Shown: positions 17,365 to 25,208 of the stretch, piece after piece | How the letters are laid out: every line of letters begins with the position of its first letter | Position numbering within the stretch: position 1 is the stretch's first letter | Notes under the pieces: model-generated | Seen by the model: the letters and a program-made list of their open reading frames with translations, nothing else | The model's database searches: none | Told to the model about the DNA's origin: nothing | Translations under genes and position numbers: made by a program | From: Acrocarpospora macrocephala | GTDB taxonomy: Bacteria > Actinomycetota > Actinomycetes > Streptosporangiales > Streptosporangiaceae | Direction: 5' to 3' | Length of the DNA stretch: 64,000 bases | NCBI RefSeq assembly: GCF_009687865.1 | Contig: NZ_BLAE01000054.1 | Span: forward strand, 1 to 64,000

Positions 17365-18111
17365 TCAGTCCTCCAGTCCGATGAGGGCGCCGAGCTGCCC
17401 GGTGGTGCCACCGGTCAACCTGGTCTCGTCTATCAACGCGCCGTCGCGCATCGAGATCATCCGGTCTGCGGTGGCCGCGATCCGCGCGTCGTGGGTGACG
17501 ACGACCAGCGTCTGACCGGACTCGTGCAGGCCCTCGAAGAGCTGGAGGACGTCCATGGTGGCGGCGCTGTCCAGATTTCCGGTCGGTTCGTCGGCGAAAA
17601 CGACCAGCGGTTCGTTGCTCAACGCCCGGGCGACCGCGACCCGCTGCCGCTGACCGCCGGACAGCGCGGAGGGCAGGAAACGCGCCCGGTCGGCGAGCCC
17701 GACCTGCTCCAGCAGATCCTCCGCGCGCCGTCTGGCGGCCCGCGGCGAGCGTCCGGCCAGGAGTGCCGACAGCTCGACGTTCTCCACGGCGGTGAGCTCC
17801 TCCATCAGGTGAAAGGACTGGAAGACGAAGCCGACGGCAGTTCGCCGCAGCCGGGCCAGGGCCTTCTCGCCGATGTCGTCGATGCGATGGCCGTTCAGCG
17901 ACACCTCTCCACCCGAGGGCCGGTCCAGCCCTCCGAGCAGGTGGAGCAGCGTGGACTTCCCGCAGCCGCTGGGCCCCATCACCGCCACCGTCTCGCCGGC
18001 GCCGATGTCGAGATCGACCCCGTCGACGGCGCGCACCAATCCTTCCCCCTTGCCGTACTCCTTTCGCAACCCGCGGGCGCGAAGCACGGGCATGTCGGCG
18101 GCGTTGCTCAC
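17365..18111 (-). CDS. ABC transporter ATP-binding protein (MacB/LolD type)
   Basis: This 248-residue ATPase has Walker A GPSGCGKSTLLHL, Q-loop FVFQSFHLMEELTAVENVEL, signature LSGGQRQRVAVARAL, Walker B PLVVFADEPTGNLDS and H-loop VVTHDARIA, all intact and typical of the LolD/MacB group. GTG 18111 overlaps the PadR stop as GTGA and is preceded by AGGAGCGGATC; a longer start at 18147 lies inside padR and is less likely. It is paired with the permease downstream. Confidence 0.94.
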   Translation of the reverse strand: MSNAADMPVLRARGLRKEYGKGEGLVRAVDGVDLDIGAGETVAVMGPSGCGKSTLLHLLGGLDRPSGGEVSLNGHRIDDIGEKALARLRRTAVGFVFQSFHLMEELTAVENVELSALLAGRSPRAARRRAEDLLEQVGLADRARFLPSALSGGQRQRVAVARALSNEPLVVFADEPTGNLDSAATMDVLQLFEGLHESGQTLVVVTHDARIAATADRMISMRDGALIDETRLTGGTTGQLGALIGLED

Positions 18112-18635
18112 GATCCGCTCCTTCGGTGGGTCCAGTTCTTCTCGCATGCCTCGAGCCAGCGCAGGTCCGCCTGCAGCCGGAGCACGATGCCCTCCAGCAA
18201 CAGCGCCGCGTCTGAGCGCTTCGGCTCGGCCATGGCGGCGCGCTGGGCGTCACGCAGCCGGCGCAGCAGCTCGCGGCGCTGGGTGTCGACGATGGTGAGC
18301 GGGTCGGCCAGCCCGGCCCACGCGGCCGCGATCAGCTTGAGATGGAACTCCGCGAGGTCGGGTCTTGGCCAGCCCACCTCGGCGATCCACTCGGCGACTC
18401 GCTGCTGGCCGTCGGGGGTGAGCGCGTACACCTTGCGATCCGACCGGTCGGCGTCATCGGCAGACTTCTCGACCGCCAACAGGCCGGCCTTTTCCAGCCG
18501 GGCCAGCGTGACGTAGACCTGCCCAGCGTTCATCGCGTCACCGAGAGGGCCGAGCGCGTCGCGCAGCCGCGCACGCAGCTGGTAGCCGTGCGATGGCTCT
18601 TTGGCCAGCATCGCCAGCACCACTTCCTGCTGCAT
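18108..18635 (-). CDS. PadR-family transcriptional regulator
   Basis: This 175-residue protein has an N-terminal winged helix (VVLAMLAKEPSHGYQLRARL, VYVTLARLEKAGLL, DRKVYALTPDGQQRV) and a C-terminal coiled dimerisation segment typical of PadR-s1/s2 regulators. It is the first gene of the exporter operon and probably represses it, releasing DNA on ligand binding. A perfect 11-bp inverted repeat sits immediately upstream (18646-18676). AGGGGG precedes the ATG by four bases. Confidence 0.92.
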   Translation of the reverse strand: MQQEVVLAMLAKEPSHGYQLRARLRDALGPLGDAMNAGQVYVTLARLEKAGLLAVEKSADDADRSDRKVYALTPDGQQRVAEWIAEVGWPRPDLAEFHLKLIAAAWAGLADPLTIVDTQRRELLRRLRDAQRAAMAEPKRSDAALLLEGIVLRLQADLRWLEACEKNWTHRRSGS

Positions 18636-18645
18636 TGGACCCCCT

Positions 18646-18676
18646 ATAACCGTTAGCCCCTATGTCTAACGGTTAT
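18646..18676. promoter_or_regulatory. Probable PadR operator (11-bp inverted repeat)
   Basis: ATAACCGTTAG (18646-18656) and CTAACGGTTAT (18666-18676) form a perfect inverted repeat separated by nine bases, starting 11 bases upstream of the padR start codon. Its position across the expected promoter suggests autoregulation. It does not match the ATGT-N8-ACAT pattern of PadR itself, so the match to this protein is inferred from position. Confidence 0.75.
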
Positions 18677-18845
18677 CCCCGCCGCTGGCAAGCCCGCGCC
18701 GTACCAGTTGCAGGGACCGCTGCGGCTGGCGAAGCCGGCGCGGCCCGGCTGACAGAGCCCGGGTCGTCGGCAGGTTCCCTTGTATTCCTCTTGGCCGGTG
18801 ACCTCAACGTGCGGACGGTAGGACCTCTACGCGCAGCCGCGGCTG

Positions 18846-19229
18846 CTAGTCCTCGTCGAGGCAGAGGCAGAAGGGGTGGCCGGCCGGGTCGAGGAGCACT
18901 CGGACGTTTTCCTGCGGCTGGGCCGCGGCCAGCGTGGCTCCCAGGGCGATCGCGTCGGCGACAGCGGAATCGAGGTCGCCGACCTGGAAGTCGAAGTGCA
19001 TCATCGGACGCTGCTCGCCGTCGACGGGCGGCCAGACGGGGGGCCGGTAATCGGCGGCCTGCTGGAACACCAGGTAGATGGATCCCTGCGGGGCGGCGAT
19101 AATCGACGTTCCCGGTTCCTCGTGGCCGATGGGCCAACCAAGCAACTCGGAGTAGAACCGCGCCAAGGCACCGGGATCGGGCGCTTCAATAGCGGTGCCC
19201 CACCACATACCGGCCGTTCGAGATCGCAT
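18846..19229 (-). CDS. VOC (glyoxalase-like) family protein
   Basis: This protein of 127 residues has two beta-alpha-beta-beta-beta modules: WGTAIEAPDPGALARFYSEL then MMHFDFQVGDLDSAVADAIALG, ending VRVLLDPAGHPFCLCLDED. It matches the glyoxalase/bleomycin-resistance (VOC) fold common in actinobacteria. His and Glu positions in the strands could bind a metal, but the reaction is unknown. ATG 19229 is chosen over an in-frame start at 19259. Confidence 0.9.
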   Translation of the reverse strand: MRSRTAGMWWGTAIEAPDPGALARFYSELLGWPIGHEEPGTSIIAAPQGSIYLVFQQAADYRPPVWPPVDGEQRPMMHFDFQVGDLDSAVADAIALGATLAAAQPQENVRVLLDPAGHPFCLCLDED

Positions 19230-19314
19230 GCGCGTATCCTGTCGCGGCGGCTCAACCACGTCTACCAGGCACTGCCCCGGCCGGATAGCTCACATCGGCC
19301 CAGATCAGCCACTG

Positions 19315-21774
19315 TTAGGCGCGTCGGGGGTTTGTCCGGCGGGTGGCGGTGGCGCCGATCGGGTTCTCCGGCCAGGGGTGGCGCGGGTACCTTCCTCGGA
19401 GTTCGGCGCGGACGGCCTGGTATCCCTCCCGCCAGAAGGACGCGAGATCGGACGTCACCGCGGCGGGCCGCCCCGCGGGCGACAGGAGATGCACGGTGAG
19501 GGGCACTCCCGCGATCCGTGGGGCGTCGTCCCAGCCGAACAGCTCCTGCACCTTGACCGCCAGCACCGGCCGTTCCCCGGAGTAGTCGATTCTGATCTTC
19601 GATCCGCTCGGCACCTCGACCCGCTCAGGCGCGACATCCTCGATCCGCGCCGACCAGGGCACCAGCCGCCGCAACGCGGCCAGCACGTCGATCCGCGCCA
19701 GATCACTCCGCCGCCGGACCCGGGACAGCTCCGGCTCCAGCCACTGTTCGGCCGCATCCACCAGAGCCGTATCGTCCACCGGCGGCCACGGCTCCCCGAC
19801 GATCCGGTGGCAGAACGCCAGACGTTCCCGGAACGCACGCGCGTCCGAAGTCCACCGCAGCAACGCCACCCCTTCCTGGCGCAGCCCGTCCAGCACAGCC
19901 GGACGTACATCGGCATCCACCAGCGGCACCGACGACAGCTCGATCGCCCCCAGCCGCCGGACCCTCCTGGCGAGGATCTCACCCCGCCGCCAGCCGATCT
20001 CTTCCGCTTCCTCCAGCAGCGCCGCCGCCGCGATCCGCGCGATCCCCTCGTCGATGACCACCCCCTGCCGAACCCGCGCCACCGAACTCCCCACCCCCCG
20101 ATCGGCCACCGCCACAGCCAGCCACTCGGCCTCACTCAACCCCGCCCCCGCCACAGCCCCCGTCCCAGAAGCCATAACAAAGCCCCCTTCACCACGCCGC
20201 CGCGCCACCCTCTCCGGATACGCCAAAGCCACCACCAGCCCAGCAACCTGGTCATCTTGTCCAACGCGCTGTCCTGGAGGCGGGGAGCCGAGGGCCTGGG
20301 TGAGACGGCGGGTCTCCTGGCGCCAGCGGTCGGAGAGGCTGTCGTTTCCCCGCCGGACCGAGCGCAGGACGGCGACGAAGTCGTCGGATGCCGAACTGGG
20401 GAGCCGGTCGGCGAGCAGGGCGACAATTTCGGCGGCCCGACGGACTCCGACCTGGTTCGCGCCGTCGATGAGTGCGCGGGCGAGCCGGGGATGTACTCCA
20501 ATGTCGGCCATTTTCCGGCCCCGCTCAGTGACTCGGCCGCCGTGCACAGCGCCAAGAGCGATCAGCGTGTCCCGCGCGGCGATCATTGCCCCACTGGGAG
20601 GCGGATCGAGCAACGCCAGCCCGCCCGCGTCGGGATCTCCCCAGCAGGCCGCCTGAAGCGCGAAATCGGTGAGATCCTCAAGCGCGATCTCCGGCTGCGC
20701 ATACTCGGGCAGCCGTTCATGCTCCCCCGCCGACCAGCACCGATAGGCGAACCCGTCCCTCTCGCGCCCAGCCCGCCCAGCCCGCTGCGCGGCCGACGCC
20801 TTCGAGGCCCGTACGGTCACCAGCGACCCCAGCCCTCGCGCGTGATCCATCCGAGGCTCCCGAGCGAGCCCCGAATCCACCACGACACTCACCCCAGGAA
20901 TGGTCAGGCTGGATTCCGCCACCGACGTCGCCAGAATCACCCTCCGCCCCACACCACGACTCAAAGCCGCATCTTGGACGGCACCAGACGCCTGCCCGTG
21001 AACCTCCAGAACCTGGACGTCAGGCAACATCCGCGCCACCCTGCCCAGCTCCGACACCCCCGGCAGAAAGCAGAGCACGTCCCCTTCGTGCCGGGCCAGC
21101 GCCAGCCGTACGACATCGGAGACATGAGCGAGAAAGGCCGGATCGACACGCAGCCCGTGCGGCGGCGCGACCGGCTGGACCGGAGGAGCCCAGACGATCT
21201 CAACCGCATGCGTGGCACCCTCGGTATGAATGACCGGCGCGCCCCCGAGCAGCCGAGCCCAACGCGTCGCGTCGGTAGTAGCGGACGTCGCCAAAAGGCG
21301 CAGATCCGGACGAAGAGCCTCCCGAATATCGATCAGGAACGCGAGCGCGGTATCGGCGTCGAGATGGCGTTCGTGGCATTCGTCCATGACGACCACATCG
21401 ATCCCGTCAAGTTCAGGCTCACGCTGCAACCGCCGAAGCAGCACCCCGGTCGTCACCACCTCCACCCGCGTACGCGGACCGACCTGCCGCTCCCCCCGAA
21501 TCGTGAACCCGACCCGCTCCCCGACCTTCTCCCCAAGCAGCCACGCCATCCGCCGAGCCGCCGCCCGCACAGCGATCCGCCGCGGCTCCGCAACGACCAC
21601 CCGCCCACCCGAAGAGAACAACCCAGGCACCAACCCCGCAAGCGCAAGCGGCACCAGAGTCGTCTTCCCGGTCCCCGGCGGCGCAGTGAGCACGGCGGTT
21701 CCAGCCGACCCAAGCGCACCCACCACATCGGGCACCACATGCCGGACAGGAAGCTCGGACCACTCGGGGCGCAT
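19315..21774 (-). CDS. hrpB: ATP-dependent helicase HrpB
   Basis: This 819-residue DEAH-type helicase opens MRPEWSELPVRHVVPDVV. Walker A is APPGTGKTTLVPLALAG (Lys37), motif II is the DEAH-like DECHERH, motif III is LLATSATTDA, and motif VI is SAAQRAGRAGRERDGFAYR. A C-terminal HrpB-specific region ends the protein (REGYQAVRAELRGRYPRHPWPENP, a hallmark ending). Its RNA/DNA role in actinobacteria is poorly defined. The start ATG 21774 lies within 16 bases of the rho 3'-end repeat array, so its promoter, if any, must be inside the repeats or it is read from upstream. Confidence 0.95.
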   Translation of the reverse strand: MRPEWSELPVRHVVPDVVGALGSAGTAVLTAPPGTGKTTLVPLALAGLVPGLFSSGGRVVVAEPRRIAVRAAARRMAWLLGEKVGERVGFTIRGERQVGPRTRVEVVTTGVLLRRLQREPELDGIDVVVMDECHERHLDADTALAFLIDIREALRPDLRLLATSATTDATRWARLLGGAPVIHTEGATHAVEIVWAPPVQPVAPPHGLRVDPAFLAHVSDVVRLALARHEGDVLCFLPGVSELGRVARMLPDVQVLEVHGQASGAVQDAALSRGVGRRVILATSVAESSLTIPGVSVVVDSGLAREPRMDHARGLGSLVTVRASKASAAQRAGRAGRERDGFAYRCWSAGEHERLPEYAQPEIALEDLTDFALQAACWGDPDAGGLALLDPPPSGAMIAARDTLIALGAVHGGRVTERGRKMADIGVHPRLARALIDGANQVGVRRAAEIVALLADRLPSSASDDFVAVLRSVRRGNDSLSDRWRQETRRLTQALGSPPPGQRVGQDDQVAGLVVALAYPERVARRRGEGGFVMASGTGAVAGAGLSEAEWLAVAVADRGVGSSVARVRQGVVIDEGIARIAAAALLEEAEEIGWRRGEILARRVRRLGAIELSSVPLVDADVRPAVLDGLRQEGVALLRWTSDARAFRERLAFCHRIVGEPWPPVDDTALVDAAEQWLEPELSRVRRRSDLARIDVLAALRRLVPWSARIEDVAPERVEVPSGSKIRIDYSGERPVLAVKVQELFGWDDAPRIAGVPLTVHLLSPAGRPAAVTSDLASFWREGYQAVRAELRGRYPRHPWPENPIGATATRRTNPRRA

Positions 21775-21787
21775 CCGCCCATTGTTA

Positions 21788-22137
21788 TCAGGCAGCGCCC
21801 ATCTCCTTCGACCGGGTGAGCAACGAACGAGTCCTATTGTCAGGCAGTGCACAGGGCGAGCAGGAGGTCCACAACGGAGGAGGCCCCTTCGCGCTGGCGA
21901 GGAAGGGCGTGAAGCAGTTCCCTTCCCACGCGGCGCGCATTCCGGGCAGGAGGTCCCCTTTGGGCGGGAGGAGGAGCTTGTGACAGCCCCGTCTCATGCG
22001 GCGCGCATTCCGAGCAGGAGATCCCCTTCGGGCGGGTGAGGAGGGTTTGTAGCAGCCCTTTCTCGTGTGGCGCGCATGCCGAGCAGGGGCTCCGCGTTGG
22101 AGAAGATCTCCTTCGGGCGGGTGAGGAAGGGCCTGAG
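21788..22137 (-). repeat. Degenerate tandem copies of the rho-like gene's 3' end
   Basis: Read on the reverse strand, downstream of the rho-like stop at 22198, the last ~20 codons plus stop of that gene recur at least five times with about 67-70 base spacing. Copies lie near 22066-22137 (PFLTRPKEIFSNAEPLLGMRA), 21994-22055 (LLTRPKG then DLLLGMRAA-stop), 21929-21985 (LLPPKGDLLPGMRAA), 21840-21912 (PFLASAKG, ASSVVDLLLALCTA-stop) and a shortened copy at 21788-21830 (SLLTRSKEMGAA-stop). The genuine tail is PFLTRLKETSSNAELLLGLR. No independent gene is evident here. Confidence 0.85.
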
Positions 22138-22197
22138 CGGCTCGGCCGCTTCGTTGGCCCGACCCAGGCAGGAAATGCCCGCTAAATGGTCCTTTTC

Positions 22198-23304
22198 TCA
22201 GGCGGCGCGCAGGCCGAGGAGGAGTTCCGCGTTGGAGGAGGTCTCCTTCAGGCGGGTGAGGAAGGGCTCGAAGGAGTCCTGGCCGTGGAGGGCCTTGCGG
22301 AGTTTCCAGACGAGGGAGAGCTCGGTGGGGTCGAGCAGGAGTTCCTCGCGGCGGGTGCCGGACGCGGTGACGTCGACGGCGGGGAAGATGCGGCGGTCGG
22401 CCAGGCTTCGGGTGAGTTTGAGCTCCATGTTGCCGGTGCTCTTGAACTCCTCGAAGAGGTTGTCGTCCATTTTGGAGCCGGTTTCGACCAGCGCGGTGGC
22501 CAGGATCGTGAGCGAGCCGCCCTCGCGCAGGTTGCGGGCCGCGCCGAGCAGCCGCTTGGGCGGGTGAATGGCCCGCACGTCGATCCCGCCGGTGAGCACC
22601 TTTCCGCCGCCGGGCTGAGTGATGTTGTACGCACGACCCAGCCGCGTGATCGAATCGACCAGCATGACCACATCGTGGCCCAGCTCGACGAGCCGCTTGG
22701 CCCGCTCCACGGCGAGTTCGGTGACGGTGATGTGGTCGGTGGCGGGACGGTCGAAGGTGGAGGCGATGACCTCGGCCTGGACCGATTCGCGCATGTCGGT
22801 GACCTCTTCTGGCCGCTCGTCGACGAGCACGACCATCAGATGGCAGTCCGGGTGGTTGGCGGTGATCGCGTTGGCGACCGCCTGGAGCAGCAGCGTCTTG
22901 CCGGCTTTGGGAGGGGCCACGATGAGGCCACGCTGGCCCTTGCCGATGGGCGCCACCAGGTCGAGGACCCGGGTGGACAGCACGCCCTTGGTGGTCTCCA
23001 GGCGGAGCCGTTCGGTGGGATGGATAGGAGTGAGGTCGGCGAACGCGGGACGGTTGCGCGGCGGCCCGGTGGCGATCGAGATCAGCCGGCCGCCCTGGGC
23101 GGTGCCGGTGATCACGTCCCCGGTTCTGAGCCCGACGAGCAGGTCTTTCGGGACCGTGACGTCGCCGGGACCGCGCAGGTAGCCTTCGGTTTTCAGGGTG
23201 GAGCCGTCCAGAATCCCGCTGACCTCGCGGAGCACCGCGGGTTTGACCGCGTTGTTCCGGGAACGCGTCCTGGGCTCACCCACATGAGTTTGGGTAAGAG
23301 TCAT
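22198..23304 (-). CDS. Compact transcription termination factor Rho homologue
   Basis: This 368-residue protein has the Rho cold-shock-like RNA-binding fold (REVSGILDGSTLKTEGYL, VTVPKDLLVGLRTGDVITG) and a complete RecA-type motor. Motor motifs are Walker A APPKAGKTLLLQ, Walker B DVVMLVDSITRLGRAYN, the Q/R-loop region LTGGIDVRAIHPPKRLLGAARNL, TALVETGSKMDD, and DRRIFPAVDVTASGTRREE. It lacks the N-terminal helix bundle and the large basic insertion that make the main actinobacterial Rho about 600-700 residues long. ATG 23304 follows AAGGACAAATT. It is therefore probably a second, minimal Rho rather than the housekeeping one, or a secondarily reduced Rho. Its 3' end is repeated downstream. Confidence 0.88.
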   Translation of the reverse strand: MTLTQTHVGEPRTRSRNNAVKPAVLREVSGILDGSTLKTEGYLRGPGDVTVPKDLLVGLRTGDVITGTAQGGRLISIATGPPRNRPAFADLTPIHPTERLRLETTKGVLSTRVLDLVAPIGKGQRGLIVAPPKAGKTLLLQAVANAITANHPDCHLMVVLVDERPEEVTDMRESVQAEVIASTFDRPATDHITVTELAVERAKRLVELGHDVVMLVDSITRLGRAYNITQPGGGKVLTGGIDVRAIHPPKRLLGAARNLREGGSLTILATALVETGSKMDDNLFEEFKSTGNMELKLTRSLADRRIFPAVDVTASGTRREELLLDPTELSLVWKLRKALHGQDSFEPFLTRLKETSSNAELLLGLRAA

Positions 23305-23609
23305 AATTTGTCCTTGCGGATATGGGGAAGTTGGCATGACCGCAGGCATCGCGAAATGAAGTCAAAGCTGTGCGGTCACAAACTCGGCCAGATCGGCCGG
23401 TCGCACGTGCCCGAGAGTCGGGCCAGAAACATGCGAGCTACGTCGACGATAACACGCCACTCGGCGAGATGTATTCCCCAAAACGCGGCCACCAACCCCC
23501 ATTCGCCCACCATTCTCGGACCGCTGACGGCTCCAGCAGCACTGCTCGCCCAGGTCACGGCACGTGAAGGCGCACCCGAACGCCAACTCACGCAACGGTG
23601 AATCGCCCG

Positions 23610-23910
23610 GCACCTGGGGTCGGTCGTTCCCCGGAGCGTCCCATGATTCGCCCGGAGGGCGTGAGATGGTTCCCGGAACCCTCACGAGCGGAATGGTGAA
23701 TCGCTGGCGCGCTCGGAGGGCGTCCGATCATTCCCCACACCGTCACGGAGGGAACCGTGCGAGCCGGGAGGGCGCAAGATCATTCCCGGCACCCTCACAG
23801 ACGCAACCGCGACCCGCTGGCGCGCCTTGAGCGTGAGATCGTTCCCGGGATCGCACAGACGGACGGCTAATCAGGGCGCGTGAGATCGTTCCCGGGGCCT
23901 CGTGTGGATC
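23610..23910. repeat. Degenerate intergenic repeats, unit ~50-60 bp
   Basis: The motif GGGCGTGAGATCGTTCCCGG recurs with changes at about 23665, 23726, 23778, 23837 and 23884 (position of the GAT), usually followed by a CCCTCAC block. Spacings are 61, 52, 59 and 47 bases, too irregular for CRISPR. It lies upstream of the compact rho and downstream of the LURP-one gene. The stretch 23305-23609 has no gene I can support. Confidence 0.7.
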
Positions 23911-23911
23911 G

Positions 23912-24490
23912 TTAGCGTGACTGGAGGGCGTCTAGGGCTACGGCCATGGCGATGACCAGGCGGCGGTCGAGGCGTGGGTCGTTGATGTCGATGGCGTAGG
24001 TGTCGCGTAGGCCCCAGCGGCGTTCCACGGAGAAGGCGATGGACGCGCCCACGCTGAAGTCGAAGTGGTAGGGCAGCCACGACAGTGAGTCGGTGAAGCG
24101 TCGCAGGATGGCCACCAGTGGGTTGCGTTCCTGGCCGGTCAGGGTGGGCAGGCCGGGCTGCTGGAGATGCCAGGTGGAACGGAGCAACGACTTGCCGAAG
24201 TCCTTCCGGAACAGTCCAATGGGAACTCCGGACGCGTCCACCACGTCGTAGCCGCTGGCCAGGTCGATGACCTTGCGCGCCTTGAAGGCGGCAAGCGCCT
24301 CACCTCGCGATTCATCCGTATAAAGGGTGACCTGTTCCTTCAGCGTCAGACGTTTCTGCTCGGCGAAGGCCACGACCGGACCGTCGGAGCCGTCGGGCTC
24401 GGCGATGTGGACGACGTAACGGTTGATCATCATGGTGATCTTCTGGCGCAGGATCAGCCGCGTCTGCGTCTGGAGGGTCGCCGTGTCCAC
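23912..24490 (-). CDS. LURP-one-related (tubby-like fold) protein
   Basis: This protein of 192 residues has repeated strand pairs such as RLILRQKITMMINRYVVHI, TLYTDESRGEALAAFKARKV and YDVVDASGVPIGLFRKDFG. They fit the beta-barrel LURP-one/phospholipid-scramblase superfamily, whose bacterial function is unknown. GTG 24490 is chosen because GGAGG lies six bases upstream; a longer frame starts at 24520. It follows the TetR gene in the same direction at a 42-base distance, so co-transcription is possible. Confidence 0.75.
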   Translation of the reverse strand: MDTATLQTQTRLILRQKITMMINRYVVHIAEPDGSDGPVVAFAEQKRLTLKEQVTLYTDESRGEALAAFKARKVIDLASGYDVVDASGVPIGLFRKDFGKSLLRSTWHLQQPGLPTLTGQERNPLVAILRRFTDSLSWLPYHFDFSVGASIAFSVERRWGLRDTYAIDINDPRLDRRLVIAMAVALDALQSR

Positions 24491-24532
24491 TTGAACCTCC
24501 GTAAATGGTCTCTTTGCCACCCTATTACGGAG

Positions 24533-25135
24533 TCAGCGGAGGGGAAGATCCCCGGTGAGAAACCGCTGGATGGAAGGTGCCACACAGGCCACGATCTCCT
24601 CCAGTGTGAGGGCGGTCATGATTTCGATCTGGATGACGTAACGGGCGAAGACGATGCCCATGAGCTGGGAGGCGGCCAGGAGCGCGCGCTGCTGGGGATG
24701 ATCGGACCCGAGGTGCTTGCCCAGCGGCCCGGCCAGTTCATGGATCATGAAGTCTTTCAGGATCCCGGCCGCCGCAGGGGAGGTGGCCGCGGACACGACC
24801 ACCGCCTTGATCCGTGGACCGATCTCAGGATCCTCCCAAAGCGTGAAATAGCGGGCGGTGAGCCGTTCCCCGAGCGTCTCCAGGTCGCCGTCGAAGGACT
24901 CGACCAACTGCCGGATCGGCATGCCCCCGTTCCTGATCGACTCGCCGAACAAGCCGTCCTTGTTCCCGAAGAAGTGCATGACCAGGGCGGGATCCACCCC
25001 GGCCGCGCGGGCCACGCCCCGGATCGTCGTCCCGCCGTAACCGTGCTCGATGAAGGACGTCATCGCGGCCTCCAGGATGGCCTCCCGCGTCTGGGTGTTC
25101 CCTGGCCGCCGGCCGCTCTTGGTCTCGGTCTCCAT
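24533..25135 (-). CDS. TetR-family transcriptional regulator
   Basis: This 200-residue repressor has an N-terminal helix-turn-helix (REAILEAAMTSFIEHGYGGTTIRGVARAAGVDPALVMHFFGNKDGLF) and a helical ligand-binding domain resembling the TetR C-terminal type 18-like group. It is divergent from a membrane protein gene, with two matching palindromes between them, so it likely represses both. The ligand is unknown. Confidence 0.93.
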   Translation of the reverse strand: METETKSGRRPGNTQTREAILEAAMTSFIEHGYGGTTIRGVARAAGVDPALVMHFFGNKDGLFGESIRNGGMPIRQLVESFDGDLETLGERLTARYFTLWEDPEIGPRIKAVVVSAATSPAAAGILKDFMIHELAGPLGKHLGSDHPQQRALLAASQLMGIVFARYVIQIEIMTALTLEEIVACVAPSIQRFLTGDLPLR

Positions 25136-25142
25136 ACCCCCT

Positions 25143-25189
25143 ATTCAACCATGTTGAATTCGTCTATGGTGAACTCAACGCTGTTGAAG
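25143..25189. promoter_or_regulatory. Two TetR-type operators in the divergent promoter
   Basis: ATTCAAC-CAT-GTTGAAT (25143-25159) is a perfect 7-bp-arm palindrome, and CTCAAC-GCT-GTTGAA near 25173-25189 is a close second copy. The centres are 30 bases apart (about three helical turns). Both share TCAAC-N3-GTTGA, a common form for TetR regulators. Confidence 0.85.
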
Positions 25190-25208
25190 TCATCACTAGG
25201 AGAATTCG

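Noticed and set aside
15548-18253. A single 901-residue protein covering permease and ATPase genes
   Set aside because: The first third is out of frame with the ABC ATPase and is Arg-rich shadow; the permease starts properly at GTG 17362.
19195-21819. 874-residue forward frame opposite hrpB
   Set aside because: It is Pro/Arg/His-rich low-complexity text typical of an antisense shadow; the HrpB motifs on the other strand are complete.
23610-23910. Repeat array considered as CRISPR
   Set aside because: Repeats are imperfect, spacing is irregular (47-61 bases), no cas genes are nearby and spacers are not distinct.
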